DNA from: Turnera subulata
Lineage: Eukaryota; Streptophyta; Magnoliopsida; Malpighiales; Passifloraceae
Reading direction: 5' to 3'
Assembly: GCA_028386065.3 (NCBI GenBank)
Contig: JAKUCV010001567.1
Coordinates: 40,126 to 104,125 of the forward strand
DNA: 64,000 nucleotides
The position numbers and the translations under genes are program-made. Below are positions 53,738-62,567 of this stretch, one piece after another. Below the pieces are notes generated by a model. The model ran no database searches. It saw only the letters and a program-made list of their open reading frames with translations, and had not been told where the DNA came from. Positions within the stretch are counted from its first letter, which is position 1, and each line of letters opens with the position of its first letter.

Positions 53738-55424
53738 TAGAACCTTAGGCCGGTAAATACCGACACGGGTAGAACCTTAGGCCGGGAATCTTTGGACATC
53801 GGATTGACCCTGGACTTAAGTAACGGGCTTTGAGCCCAATCCTATAATTAATTAAATATGGACTTATGGAAGTGGGCTTTAGGCCCGGAAATTTGTCATT
53901 GGGCTTAGATTGGGCTTCAGGCCGGGAATTCATAAACGACATAATGAGTGGGCCATAGGCTCGGGAATTACTCTTGGACTTAGTTGGGCTTAAGCCCGGT
54001 GAACCTTAGGCCCAGGTATAAAATTGGATTTGAATATTGGGTTTAGACCTCGGTTTCTTAGTAACGGGTTTAGTGTACGATTAAAGCTAAAGACGATATC
54101 ATTGGCATGTATTTGATTTGATTTCCATGAATAAATATCTTATATAGTGTGTATGTTCATAGGATGTTATGGACATAGGAATGTTGATGTGGAACGAGGC
54201 ATCTGCTTTCGAGACAATTAATATGGCCCAGGTGAGGACTTATAAACCTTTGTATGCATTACTGCCTACAATGCTCGGTTAACTGTCTTGATATATATGG
54301 TGATAATAATTGTTGGTCTTGAATGCTGTATGCATGCTTGCTTGATGTGCCGCTGTTGTTGATTGCAAAGTGTATATATATATTGATGATATCTTTGATG
54401 CGGTATGCCTGATTGAGTGAACTGTGTGCCGGTGTAATATGTTATGCCAGTTGAGCATGTTTGTTTGTTATGCTAAATCACATGAGATATAAATTTGTGG
54501 TTTGTGTGGTGGACTATGGGCTGGGGCCCGGATTTGAGATTAAGATACTAAATCCACACAACGATGTTTGACAATAACGTATGGTACAACTCTGAAAAGA
54601 TAATTGAGAATAACGTACATAATAATTCTACTGTGGGGCTGTTGACCGGTTGGTTCGAGCGGGAAGTAATACCCCTCGGGATGGCATGCGGGTTTGCATG
54701 TGGGCCTGTGATGGCCGGTTCTACCTCCCTCCTTCTACCTCCCCCTTTCTACCTCCCTCTTTCTCTCTGTCTCTCTCTCTCTCTCTATGGTTTATTTGGG
54801 CTTCGTGCCTGGTTATTTGGGCTTATGCCTGGTTGTCTGATCAGACGGGACCGAGCTCGACGCACACAGTAGAGGGCCCTAATTAAATGTTAAACCTAAT
54901 AACAAAAATAATAAGATAAGTAACGATAAGAGATGGTTGAAGTCTGGTGATGACTTGTGTTGTATATTGTGAATTGTTTTGTGCATTGTGTTTGCTATTG
55001 CCATTGTCGGTGTACTTGTAGTTGATTTGTTTTGTATATTATTGGTTTATTTGTCTGCGGTGAGACAGTGGTTGGTCTCACCCCCTCACAGTCTTTTTCA
55101 GGTTAACTGCTCATTGTGCAGTGGTGCATTTCGGCAGGTGGCGGTGCTTTCCTCTCCTCGGGTCGGATCCATAGAGTTCACTGCATTCATGTTATCATAT
55201 GTATAGTCTTCCGCTGCATACTCGTTGTTGTGTAATTTGTTGTATAAATGATCATTGATTTTGTTGTTGATATTGTATCCCGGGTTGAAGGGCATTTTGG
55301 TCACTTCACAAGATGTATAATCTTTAATGAATTATTTGGGATACGGGTGTCCCGGGAATGATAAGGGCTATTTGGCCAATCTATAATTAATTTGTAAATC
55401 ATATTAATAAATTGGGACACGGGC
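53738..55424 (-). mobile_element. Nested insertion inside the old Copia element, probable LTR of a second element
   Basis: From the gap to about 55424 the sequence has no Copia similarity, while Copia peptides stop on its right side (EVQK-like region) and resume left of the gap (QLPDIF-like and HIPAANAP) with only a few codons missing. On the minus strand the insertion begins TGAAGCGCCCGTGTCCC, which resembles starts of plant Ty3/Gypsy LTRs (TG plus a CGCCCGTG phrase). A phrase TAGAACCTTAGGCCGG occurs twice at 53738-53784, with many GGGCTT-AGGCCC-like words around it. A CT microsatellite lies at 54766-54786. No coding domain is visible. The left end is hidden in the gap, so solo LTR or full element cannot be decided. 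Confidence 0.5.
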
Positions 55425-57743
55425 GCTTCAAAACGAATCATCTTCTTTTGAACTTCAGGTTCAAACTAATTTATGTGAGGATCAACATTCATATGCATTA
55501 CAACATTCTTGATCCAACTGCTTATTTTCTCCCCCTGATGTTGGGTATACACACATATCGAATTATCAATCAGCAAATCTTGCTACAAATGAATCTCCAA
55601 TCTTTTAGTCAATAGTTTCAACAACGATGTAATTGATGGAGATTCATACCCAATATCTATTCCCAACCTTCTTTAAGGACCAACTTTACTATACTGTGGT
55701 GGAGCATTTGGTACATAATCAACGGTCCGAAGATTGGAGATATTTTGTGACCAATAACCAATTAAATGGGGAGACATTATGATAACTTGATGGCTTGATG
55801 CACACAAGTGCTGCTGCATGTAAAATACTATTTTCTCAAATATTTTTATTTCATCAATGGTCCTGCAATCAATTGTCAATGTGGCCCAGATCTGTTTGGG
55901 TTTATTTCCAATGATATACATTCTCCATTGAAGAAATATACCAGCATAATGTAGACATATAGTCTAGTAACATAAGTAGGGATATGTACCCGCAAGTGGC
56001 TTAATCATTAAAACAAGTGCGCACAATGCCAACTTGCGTCACACAATAGACCATCTAGTCGATGCATCGTAAAAATTACCTATATGGTCAACACGGTGGA
56101 TTTATCAGTCCGCGTTCATATCCCAAACTTGCTGGTCTAGGCAAACCTAATCTTAGGGAGGCCGAACAATTAATTTTGCAGCATACAATCTCGTGGAAAT
56201 TCATTGATTGTAAAACTTCTGATTTTTCAATGAATGACCAAATAACATTTTGGTGCATCATCACTGACCCGGAATGGCCCAACCTGTCATGCCAAATAAA
56301 TCAAATAAACCAACTTTAAGTTGGTACCAGCTTCAAGCTGCTATATTTACTAGCTTTTGACGGGTACCAACTTCAGGCTGTTGTGTACCAATTTTAAGCT
56401 TATATCTGCCACTCATGTCGGAAAAGATCAGAATTATTGAGCAATAATTAATGTAATGGCAGACATTTCCAAAAACAAATCCTCGAGGGTTGTAAAGTTT
56501 TGGAATTTTCTGAATAATATAATCCGCCGAAAAATCTTCTGGATCTTTTCGGGGATACCTGACTGTCTATGCTCAGGCTATAAGAAAGGGAAGGCTTACA
56601 TGGAAAGATACAACAAAACTCAGAGATATAGTAAACTCAACAAAGACAATAATGGCTTCCCCAGCTACTGTTTTCCTTGTTGAGGGTGCCTCACTAGGTA
56701 GAAGAAATAAATTGGCCTATAGCATGGTTAATGTTGCACCCAATAGATAAGTAACTTTAATACTCATGTATGAGAACAATTCCTCTTTGTATGTTCTCCA
56801 GTTATGGATCAATAACAATATGCATATTTGCCATTCTCCAGTTATTATCTCATTTTCAGTCACAAATATAAATAATCATACTGCCTTATTCGCTTCAGGG
56901 AATAGAGCAGAGTTAATCTTAACATGATCCATAATGATAGTTTTTATTACTGTGAATGGGGGGGGGATTCTGTACTCTTCAAGAGTATATGCTCTTCCAG
57001 AGCATAAATATATGATCTTCTAGATCATAGTAAAATATGCATTCTTCAGGAACATATTCAATGCTCTTCTGGAGCGTGTTAATATATTTTTTTTCATTTT
57101 GAGATATCATATATTATGTTGACATCCACACATATAAATATATAATTCTCCCCCTATGGATGTCAACTTTGCATTGTCTTTAAGACTAATGCTTGAGCTA
57201 TTTTACTAGAAACAATTATAACAGTACTGAAAGTAAATAAAATAAATTGCAATGCGTAATAATTTAAACTGAATATAAAATAAATTAAATATAAAATGGC
57301 TTTCACCTTTAGGGTAGGCAAGTATAATATCCACCTTCTGGTAGTCATATAATATCCATCTTTTTGACGGTTATAAAATATCTTAACTTCATGGCTATCA
57401 TCTTGACCAAATATGGTTTCATCAATATTACATTTGTCCTTTAGGGACACATGATAATCATTTACTGGATGCCTTGTTATAAGGCCTGTTTGTAACCAAA
57501 AATGCATAATCATGACCATAATTATCATGTACAATCACATATTATGTGAGATAGTTGACATCCACACAACATCCTCACATATAATTCTCCCCCTTAGATG
57601 TCAACTTGCAGTAATAAAATCTCGGGAGAATATTCATTTTTTTTTACAGTAAGGCATCCAGTCTTTTGCCTTTTATTTGAGTCTTCTAGACTCTTTTATT
57701 CAGTCTTCCAGACTATTATCATTTAAATGCAATGAGCCTTGTT

Positions 57744-58015
57744 AATAGCCCAATCGTAATAAAAACAGAAAATATGTTTACTCGATAAATCTTTTAGCAA
57801 TAATATATATAATATATCATATTAATATATGGGTCTTTTAATAGCCCAATCGTAAAAAAAAAAGAAAATATGCTTACTCGATAAATCTTTCAGCAATAAT
57901 ATATAATATATTATATTAATATATGGGCCTTTTAATAGCCCAATCGTAAAAAAAGAAAATATTCTTACTCGATAAATCTTTCAGCAATAATATATAATAT
58001 ATTATACTTATACAC
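57744..58015. repeat. AT-rich tandem repeat, about 95-bp unit, three copies
   Basis: Copies start AATAGCCCAATCGTAA at 57744, 57840 and 57934, each followed by TTACTCGATAAATCTTT-AGC, an ATATA tract and (first two) ATATGGG. The second and third share TTTCAGC against TTTTAGC in the first. Confidence 0.88.
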
Positions 58016-58024
58016 GGTTATTAT

Positions 58025-58250
58025 TCCGGCCAAACACTTCTGGGCTTGCCGGGAAAATCTCGAGGCGCTAAATTTTCGGCCAAACAAATAAGTAAATCGC
58101 CTTCCGGGCTTGCCGGGAAAATCTTAAAGCATTAATTTCCGGCCAAACAATTAAGTACAATAGCCTTATGGGCTTGCCAGGAAAATTTTCGAGACGTCGG
58201 ATTTCGGCCAAGCACTTCCTGGGTTGCCGGGAAAAATCCCAAGACGTCGC
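58025..58250. repeat. GC-rich tandem repeat, 50-65-bp unit, four copies
   Basis: CGGCCAA-CA occurs at about 58027, 58077, 58140 and 58205, each followed by a variant of GGGCTTGCCGGGAAAAT. It adjoins the AT-rich repeat and lies in the 5' leader or gag region of the old Copia element. Confidence 0.85.
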
Positions 58251-58677
58251 ATTACTGTTCACCGGCGGCAGGGGGAAGAGCCGGCGACTGCGGCAGGTGA
58301 CGGGGTGACGTCGGGCGCAGGCGCAGCGACGCAGGCGAGGGGGGCGATGGCTGCAGAACGGCGGGGAAGTCTTCCAGACCCGATTTTGCAAACCGGGTCA
58401 AACGGGCAGGCCGTCGGGTTTCCTCCTACCGGCGGCACGTCCGGCGGCGGAAGAGGGCGAAGAAGGTTCCGGTCGGTCGGCTACGGCGAGGGGAGCACGC
58501 CGGTGTTGGCGGTGCTGCGAGCGGAGGTCCGGAACGATTTCGGATGAACAGTGACGAGGGGTGCACTTCTCCTGTTCATCTTCTTCCACATTTTTTTTCG
58601 TTTTCTGTTTTCTTTTTCTGGGTTGATTTTCTGCTACCATTTTTTTTCTTTGCTCGGGTAGAGTCGTGCTGATAACG

Positions 58678-58877
58678 TGTTATAATTATTTGTGAATGAT
58701 GAAGAGATTGAAGAGGAAGAAGAAAAACAGTAGGAGGAGTAGTAGGTTGAAGCAACCCAAAAACTCAGCTCTCAGGTTTCTATTTTCATTCCATCCTCGT
58801 CTGCATTTTAGTACAGAATTATATTGATGTGGTAGGTGGACACAGTGACGTCCATTTACCACGTTTGTTTTATAACA
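58678..58877 (-). repeat. 5' LTR (element orientation) of the old Copia element
   Basis: 200 bp, ending TTTTATAACA in plus orientation and followed by the GATTC target duplication at 58878-58882. On the minus strand it is followed by CGTTATCAGCACGAC, the primer-binding region. Confidence 0.9.
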
Positions 58878-58882
58878 GATTC

Positions 58883-59973
58883 AATTATCGTAAATGGGTG
58901 CTCCTATCAGCAAAGATCGAGTGCTAGTAATAGCATGGCCGAAAGAGCCTTTAAAAGAAAGTCTTGGATGTACTCCACAGGAGCTCAACACGTTTGGATT
59001 GTGTAATTCAATTTTTGTTTAAACTTCAGCCAAAGAATAATTCAGATCCCTTGAACCTAGACTACTTTTTGTATTCGCACATTGTTTTGGAAGCAGATTC
59101 GGCAGCTGCTATTGACTGGATTATATACCTCCACAAGTGAGTTATGCGTGGAGAAGGATGGCCTGATTCGAGAGATTGGCTCACTTTTGAACAAGAGCTG
59201 GTCTGTCGATATTCTTTTTGTACATAGAGAGGTAAACTTTTGTGCAGATGCCATAGCTAACTTAGCCTTTGATTTTGGTGTAGGTTATACTCTCTTACAT
59301 GACCCTCGTGATGTGGTCAGGGAGATTCTTTTGACTGATAGATGTAATGTTAGGAGTTTTACTCCCATCCCACCTGATGTATCTGGTTTTATGATTAATA
59401 TATCCTTCCAGATTCAAACAAACCTCTCACGGAAAATAATGCCTAAGCTTGCATTCCTTGTAACTTGCTCCTTGTTCCAAAACTTCTAACTTGCTCCCAT
59501 TCCATGGAGATTGTAGAGTTTTGACAACTGGAAGATGGTGGCTAAAACTGCGTTGAACAACAGCATATCTTTCTAAAGAAAAACTCTCCAACAATTATTG
59601 GCATAGGTTGTAAGGAATTTAGCAACCTTAAGCAAAATCTAGATTCAATCCTAATCCTCTGTGCATAAAAAGAATAATGTTAGGTTCCAAATAATACACA
59701 TATCTATCGGCACTCAATCTCGATTAGTAATTCCGTAAGTTTTAATAGCTAAACTGGTTAGTTTTCACTTACTTAATTTGTCAAGTTATACCACTCCGCG
59801 TTATTCAAGATCGCCAAGAGTAATGGCTTGTAATTCTATAAAAAGAGCTAAACCAAATAATGGAACGGGAAAAAAAATTACAACATATCACTTCCCGGTC
59901 GAAGGATTAACCCTTTCTTTATAAATTGGCAATTTCCGATTCTGAGACTTGATAGGGTAGATTGCTGGACCAC
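58883..59973 (+). repeat. Duplicated block B (paralogous to 39721-40505)
   Basis: Same order and orientation of shared phrases as block A. Compared with A it has about 350 extra bases (59070-59425) coding for an RNase H-like remnant and lacks the 40137-40310 sequence. Similarity ends at ATTGCTGGACCAC near 59973. Confidence 0.88.
59070..59489 (+). pseudogene. RNase H-like (RVT_3) fragment, probably from a LINE
   Basis: Two frames contribute. 59076-59138 reads HIVLEADSAAAIDWIIYLHK and stops; from about 59130 another frame reads ELCVEKDGLIREIGSLLNKSW, then VDILFVHREVNFCADAIANLAF. This is the end of the RNase H fold found at the C-terminus of plant non-LTR retrotransposons and in solitary plant RVT_3 proteins: the VLEADS acid and the AD-IANLA His/Asp region are recognisable. 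The frameshift and lack of the preceding reverse transcriptase make it a relic. Confidence 0.65.
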
Positions 59974-60007
59974 CACTACGCTACATTCATCAAAACAAGC
60001 ACTCACA

Positions 60008-60325
60008 ATGGTACCAGTGGAGGACGAGTTACGGGAGTAAGACTTCACCGTCTGCCTCAAAGACATTCCGGTCGCCCCCCCTTCAAATGAAGTGGAACAT
60101 AGGTTTGGAGATCTAATTATTCGCATAGGCCTAGTGGGTAAGATCTACTCTAATCGCTCCTTTGTTGCTGGATTTGTAAAATCAAACATGTGCAAGGTCT
60201 GGGATATTAGGGGTAGCTTCATGGTAACAGAAAAAGGGAACAATATCTTCTTGTTTGGTTTCGAATTTGAAGAGGACTATGACAAAGTGTCTAACAGTAG
60301 CCCTTGGCCCTTGGTTGATGTCTAA
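60008..60325 (+). pseudogene. DUF4283-like fragment (LINE ORF1 N-terminus type)
   Basis: An ATG at 60008 opens a frame with an internal stop after MVPVEDELRE; it continues in the same frame from about 60041 to 60325. The part GLVGKIYSNRSFVAGFVKSN, WDIRGSFMVTEKGNNIFLFGFEF and the ending SPWPLVDV follows the DUF4283 pattern found ahead of zinc knuckles in plant LINE-associated proteins. No zinc knuckle follows. Probably a dead 5' piece of a LINE. Confidence 0.6.
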
Positions 60326-60686
60326 TGCTCATTTGAATATGCGTCGGTGGTCCCCAAAAGTCCCTTTAAATCGTATACCGATGGGGCTGTCATGGTTTTG
60401 GGTATAAGTAACTAAATAACCTCCCCCTTGATTTTTTGGATTATCTGAAAATTAAAAAGATGTATAGTGTCTTTTGTGCTGTAATGGATAGGAAGACATA
60501 GGTAGATGGATTTTTCTTTGTGACACACACACACGTTTGACTTATGTTTCGTTGTAGTAATTCAGGAAGTATTTCAAGTAATTGGCATAAAGAAAAGCTC
60601 AAAAGGTATTAAGTTGGTATAGTAAACGATCGATGATGTCAAACGGTAAAAGTAAGGGAATGGGAAGAAGAACACATATCAAACTA
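60326..60686. other. Spacer between LINE fragment and SINE
   Basis: No gene seen. It contains a short CA repeat near 60521-60533. Confidence 0.5.
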
Positions 60687-60883
60687 GGATGGGCAACCCA
60701 TGAGGGTGTGGCTCAGTGGATAACAGGCTGAGTCCAAGGCGAACTTCACATGCAAGGTCATGGGTTCGAACACTTGTAAAAATATTTTATGGGGAGAGGC
60801 GAGTCCGTTCTGTTCTAAGCCTCGGAGTTGTGAAAGCAACTGCTTCCACAATTTTTTGATAAAAAAAAAACCTGGGATGGGCA
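60687..60883 (+). mobile_element. tRNA-derived SINE with 9-bp target duplication
   Basis: The body is 60696-60874. It has a pol III A box (TGGCTCAGTGGA, 60709-60720) and B box (GGTTCGAACAC, 60763-60773) 43 bases apart, then a tRNA-unrelated part and a run of 10 A at 60861-60870. GGATGGGCA flanks it at 60687-60695 and 60875-60883. The tRNA-like part does not fold as a full tRNA and lacks an acceptor-stem partner, so it is a SINE and not a tRNA gene. Confidence 0.82.
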
Positions 60884-61655
60884 TGATTCCAAATTGTATG
60901 GTTTGGGACATCAAATATCATCTCAAAAGTCGAGTGGATGTGATTTATGCCAAAGTGACCTTTGGGCTTGAAAATAAATGCATATACGGCTTCAGAAGAA
61001 TATGAGAACACTTCATATGCTTTCTTTGAGACCAATTTGACGGACCTTCGCTCGCCGGGTCATATATACAAGCGCAAATGGATAAATAGGCGAATGCTTA
61101 ACCAATAACCTCTGGACTATTTTAAATCAAAATTCGATTGAATATACATAATTTTTTAAGTTTCTTTTTGGTTCTTCACCTTTATCTTGAAAATGTTAGG
61201 ATTCTTATTATATTGAGTAAAATTTATTGATTTGAATAACGATATATTAAATAAGTCATTAATAATATGAATTTTTCTCGCCCTTAATAATTTATTGAAG
61301 AGACTGTTCTACATTTATTTATTTATTTTCACTCCCAATAACAAATGCCATGTTAATAAAATGCCACGTAATAGTCATGCCAAGTTTATTACATATAATA
61401 CGAGGGCCAGTACGTTTCCTCCTAACCCAACAAGCAATCATTGTTGGGGCCCAATTTGCTAAAAAAAAAGAAAAAAGAAGAGTAAGGGCCCGATTTTTGG
61501 GTTGGGGCTAATAGCGGGAGACGAGCGCGAGCCCCTCCGCAATGCCTATAAATATCTAGCACTCTCCGTCGAAAACCAAATTGAGAGATTAAGATTACGC
61601 TTTTTTTTTTTTTAAATCTTTTTTCGCGTCGGCGACGCACGGCCGCCAAGCAATC
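60884..61655. other. Spacer and promoter of the 61656 gene
   Basis: No gene is supported up to 61540. From 61540 the TATA box, 5' UTR and a poly(T) run at 61602-61613 precede the ATG at 61656. Confidence 0.5.
61547..61554 (+). promoter_or_regulatory. TATA box of the 61656 gene
   Basis: CCTATAAATATC is a near-ideal plant TATA box 102-109 bp before the ATG. Confidence 0.7.
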
Positions 61656-62567
61656 ATGGCTACTACTGGTTCATCATCATCACGTTTTGACCTAACACCG
61701 CCATGGATGAAGCATAGCGAAGAAGAACTTGTGGGAGGATGCGTCCTGGACGATGAGTGGAATCACTTTGTGGAGAAGTTTGTGCTGCGAGCCAAGAGAA
61801 GTCATCCCCCCAAAATCCGGAAACAACTCGTCGACTGTGGCTACTACAGGGAAATCCTCAAATCTAAGGTTGGTTCGGTCCTCTTTCGATGTACTATTTC
61901 TCTCCTATTTCGTTGTAATCGACATGATCGGTCATGTGCTGGTGGAGGAATTAATCGATTTAATCTTTTTTGGCTTTTCTAATTTTAGGGTTTTGAAGTT
62001 CCAGAGATGCCAATCAAGAATTGTGTCGACTTCCTCTTCCCTACTGACCCTAAGGGCAAACTTGCCCGGTTGTGCGCCCGTTATGCTGCTGCGACAATTG
62101 GGGCTATGAAGGTTTGTTTTGATAGCCTGTGCATGTACTGTTTGTGTTTCGATCTCTTAATTCATTGTGTGTTTGTGTTTTGGGTTTGTTTCGATCTCTT
62201 AATTCATTGTGTGTTTGTGTGTTTTGGTTTGTTTTCGATCTGTTAATTCATTGTGTGTTTGTTTTCGATCTCTTAATTCATTGTGTTTGTGTTTTGGGTT
62301 TGTTTTGATCTCTCTATTGAGTATAATATGCTTCTTCTCCAGAATATGAAGCTGGAGCTTGTGGAAGCTGTGCGTGCGAATATGTTCCGATGCTATGCTA
62401 AAGTGTTCTTCCTGACGTTCACTGTCAGGGAGAAGTTGTCTGCCAACCAGACCCCCCAGACCTACCAGGCTATAGTCGCCCTCGAGGAGACATTGCCCGA
62501 CAAATATTGTATTACCGTCGCTTATATTAGGCTGAAGCCTGAGGAGGAACAATCAATCAGCCCTTAA
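61656..62567 (+). CDS. Uncharacterised plant protein, possible cystatin-like fold (186 aa)
   Basis: Three exons (61656-61868, 61989-62111, 62343-62567) join in phase 0 to 186 residues, with canonical GT/AG borders. The start MATTGSSSSRFDLTPPWMKH is followed by a charged helix-like part (EEWNHF-like, EKFVLRAKRSHPPKIRKQL), then YYREILKSKGFEVPEMP, LFPTDPKGKLARLCARYAAA, KLELVEAVRANMFRCYAKVF and FLTFTVREK, QTYQAIVALEE, ending RLKPEEEQSISP. The helix plus four strands in the order (R)YA - LELV-V - YYLTF - YQA-V resembles plant UPF0725/DUF626 proteins and other cystatin/monellin-like folds. There is no QxVxG protease-inhibitor loop that I can see, so inhibition is not claimed. No signal peptide or membrane span. 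A good TATA box and the clean splice frame argue for a real gene. Confidence 0.72.
62147..62320 (+). repeat. Minisatellite in intron 2 of the 61656 gene, about 45-bp unit
   Basis: TTCGATCTCTTAATTCATTG or a close variant followed by TGTGTTTGTG-TTTTGGGTTTG recurs four to five times. Unit length varies between 35 and 47 bases. Confidence 0.85.

Larger units (their letters stand above)
51541..58640 (-). pseudogene. Decayed Copia gag-pol remnants
   Basis: Read right to left on the minus strand: a possible gag start near 58640 (basic, MVAENQPRKRKQKT), then long non-coding or decayed stretches; a pre-integrase and integrase-start region at about 56290-56050, with peptides like LGLPRPASLGYERG and NPPC; an integrase end at 55921-55673 (QVIIMSPHLIGYWSQNISNLRTVDYV, APPQYSKVGP in two pieces); a linker at about 55540-55430 (TSGGENKQLDQE, EVQK-like); after the nested insertion, HIPAANAP at about 53015-53040; and reverse transcriptase at 52471-52399 (GINCEEIYSPVVDA). 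Stops and frameshifts are frequent, so nothing here is translatable as a whole. Domain assignments rest on resemblance to plant Copia polyproteins. Confidence 0.75.
51334..58877 (-). mobile_element. Degenerate Ty1/Copia LTR retrotransposon with nested insertion
   Basis: Terminal repeats lie at 51334-51530 (197 bp) and 58678-58877 (200 bp), both TGTTATAA...TTTTATAACA in plus orientation and similar along their length. GATTC flanks both ends (51329-51333 and 58878-58882). On the minus strand the primer-binding region CGTTATCAGCACGAC follows the right-hand repeat (58677-58663), and the purine tract AAGGGGGAG directly precedes the left-hand repeat (51531-51539), so the element reads right to left. 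The internal region has many stops but still shows Copia peptides in minus-strand order. It is much older than the element at 45698. A further insertion plus the assembly gap split it at about 53077-55424. Confidence 0.88.

Noticed and set aside
52936..53799. Long open frames on both strands at 52936-53799
   Set aside because: They run through 661 N and exist only because N carries no stop codons.
58224..58547. GC-rich 107-codon plus-strand frame
   Set aside because: Low-complexity Gly/Ala/Arg-rich frame opposite the decayed Copia leader; GC-rich DNA has few stops by chance.
60709..60773. Possible tRNA gene (A and B boxes)
   Set aside because: No acceptor-stem pairing and an A-run plus target duplication downstream; it is a SINE head.
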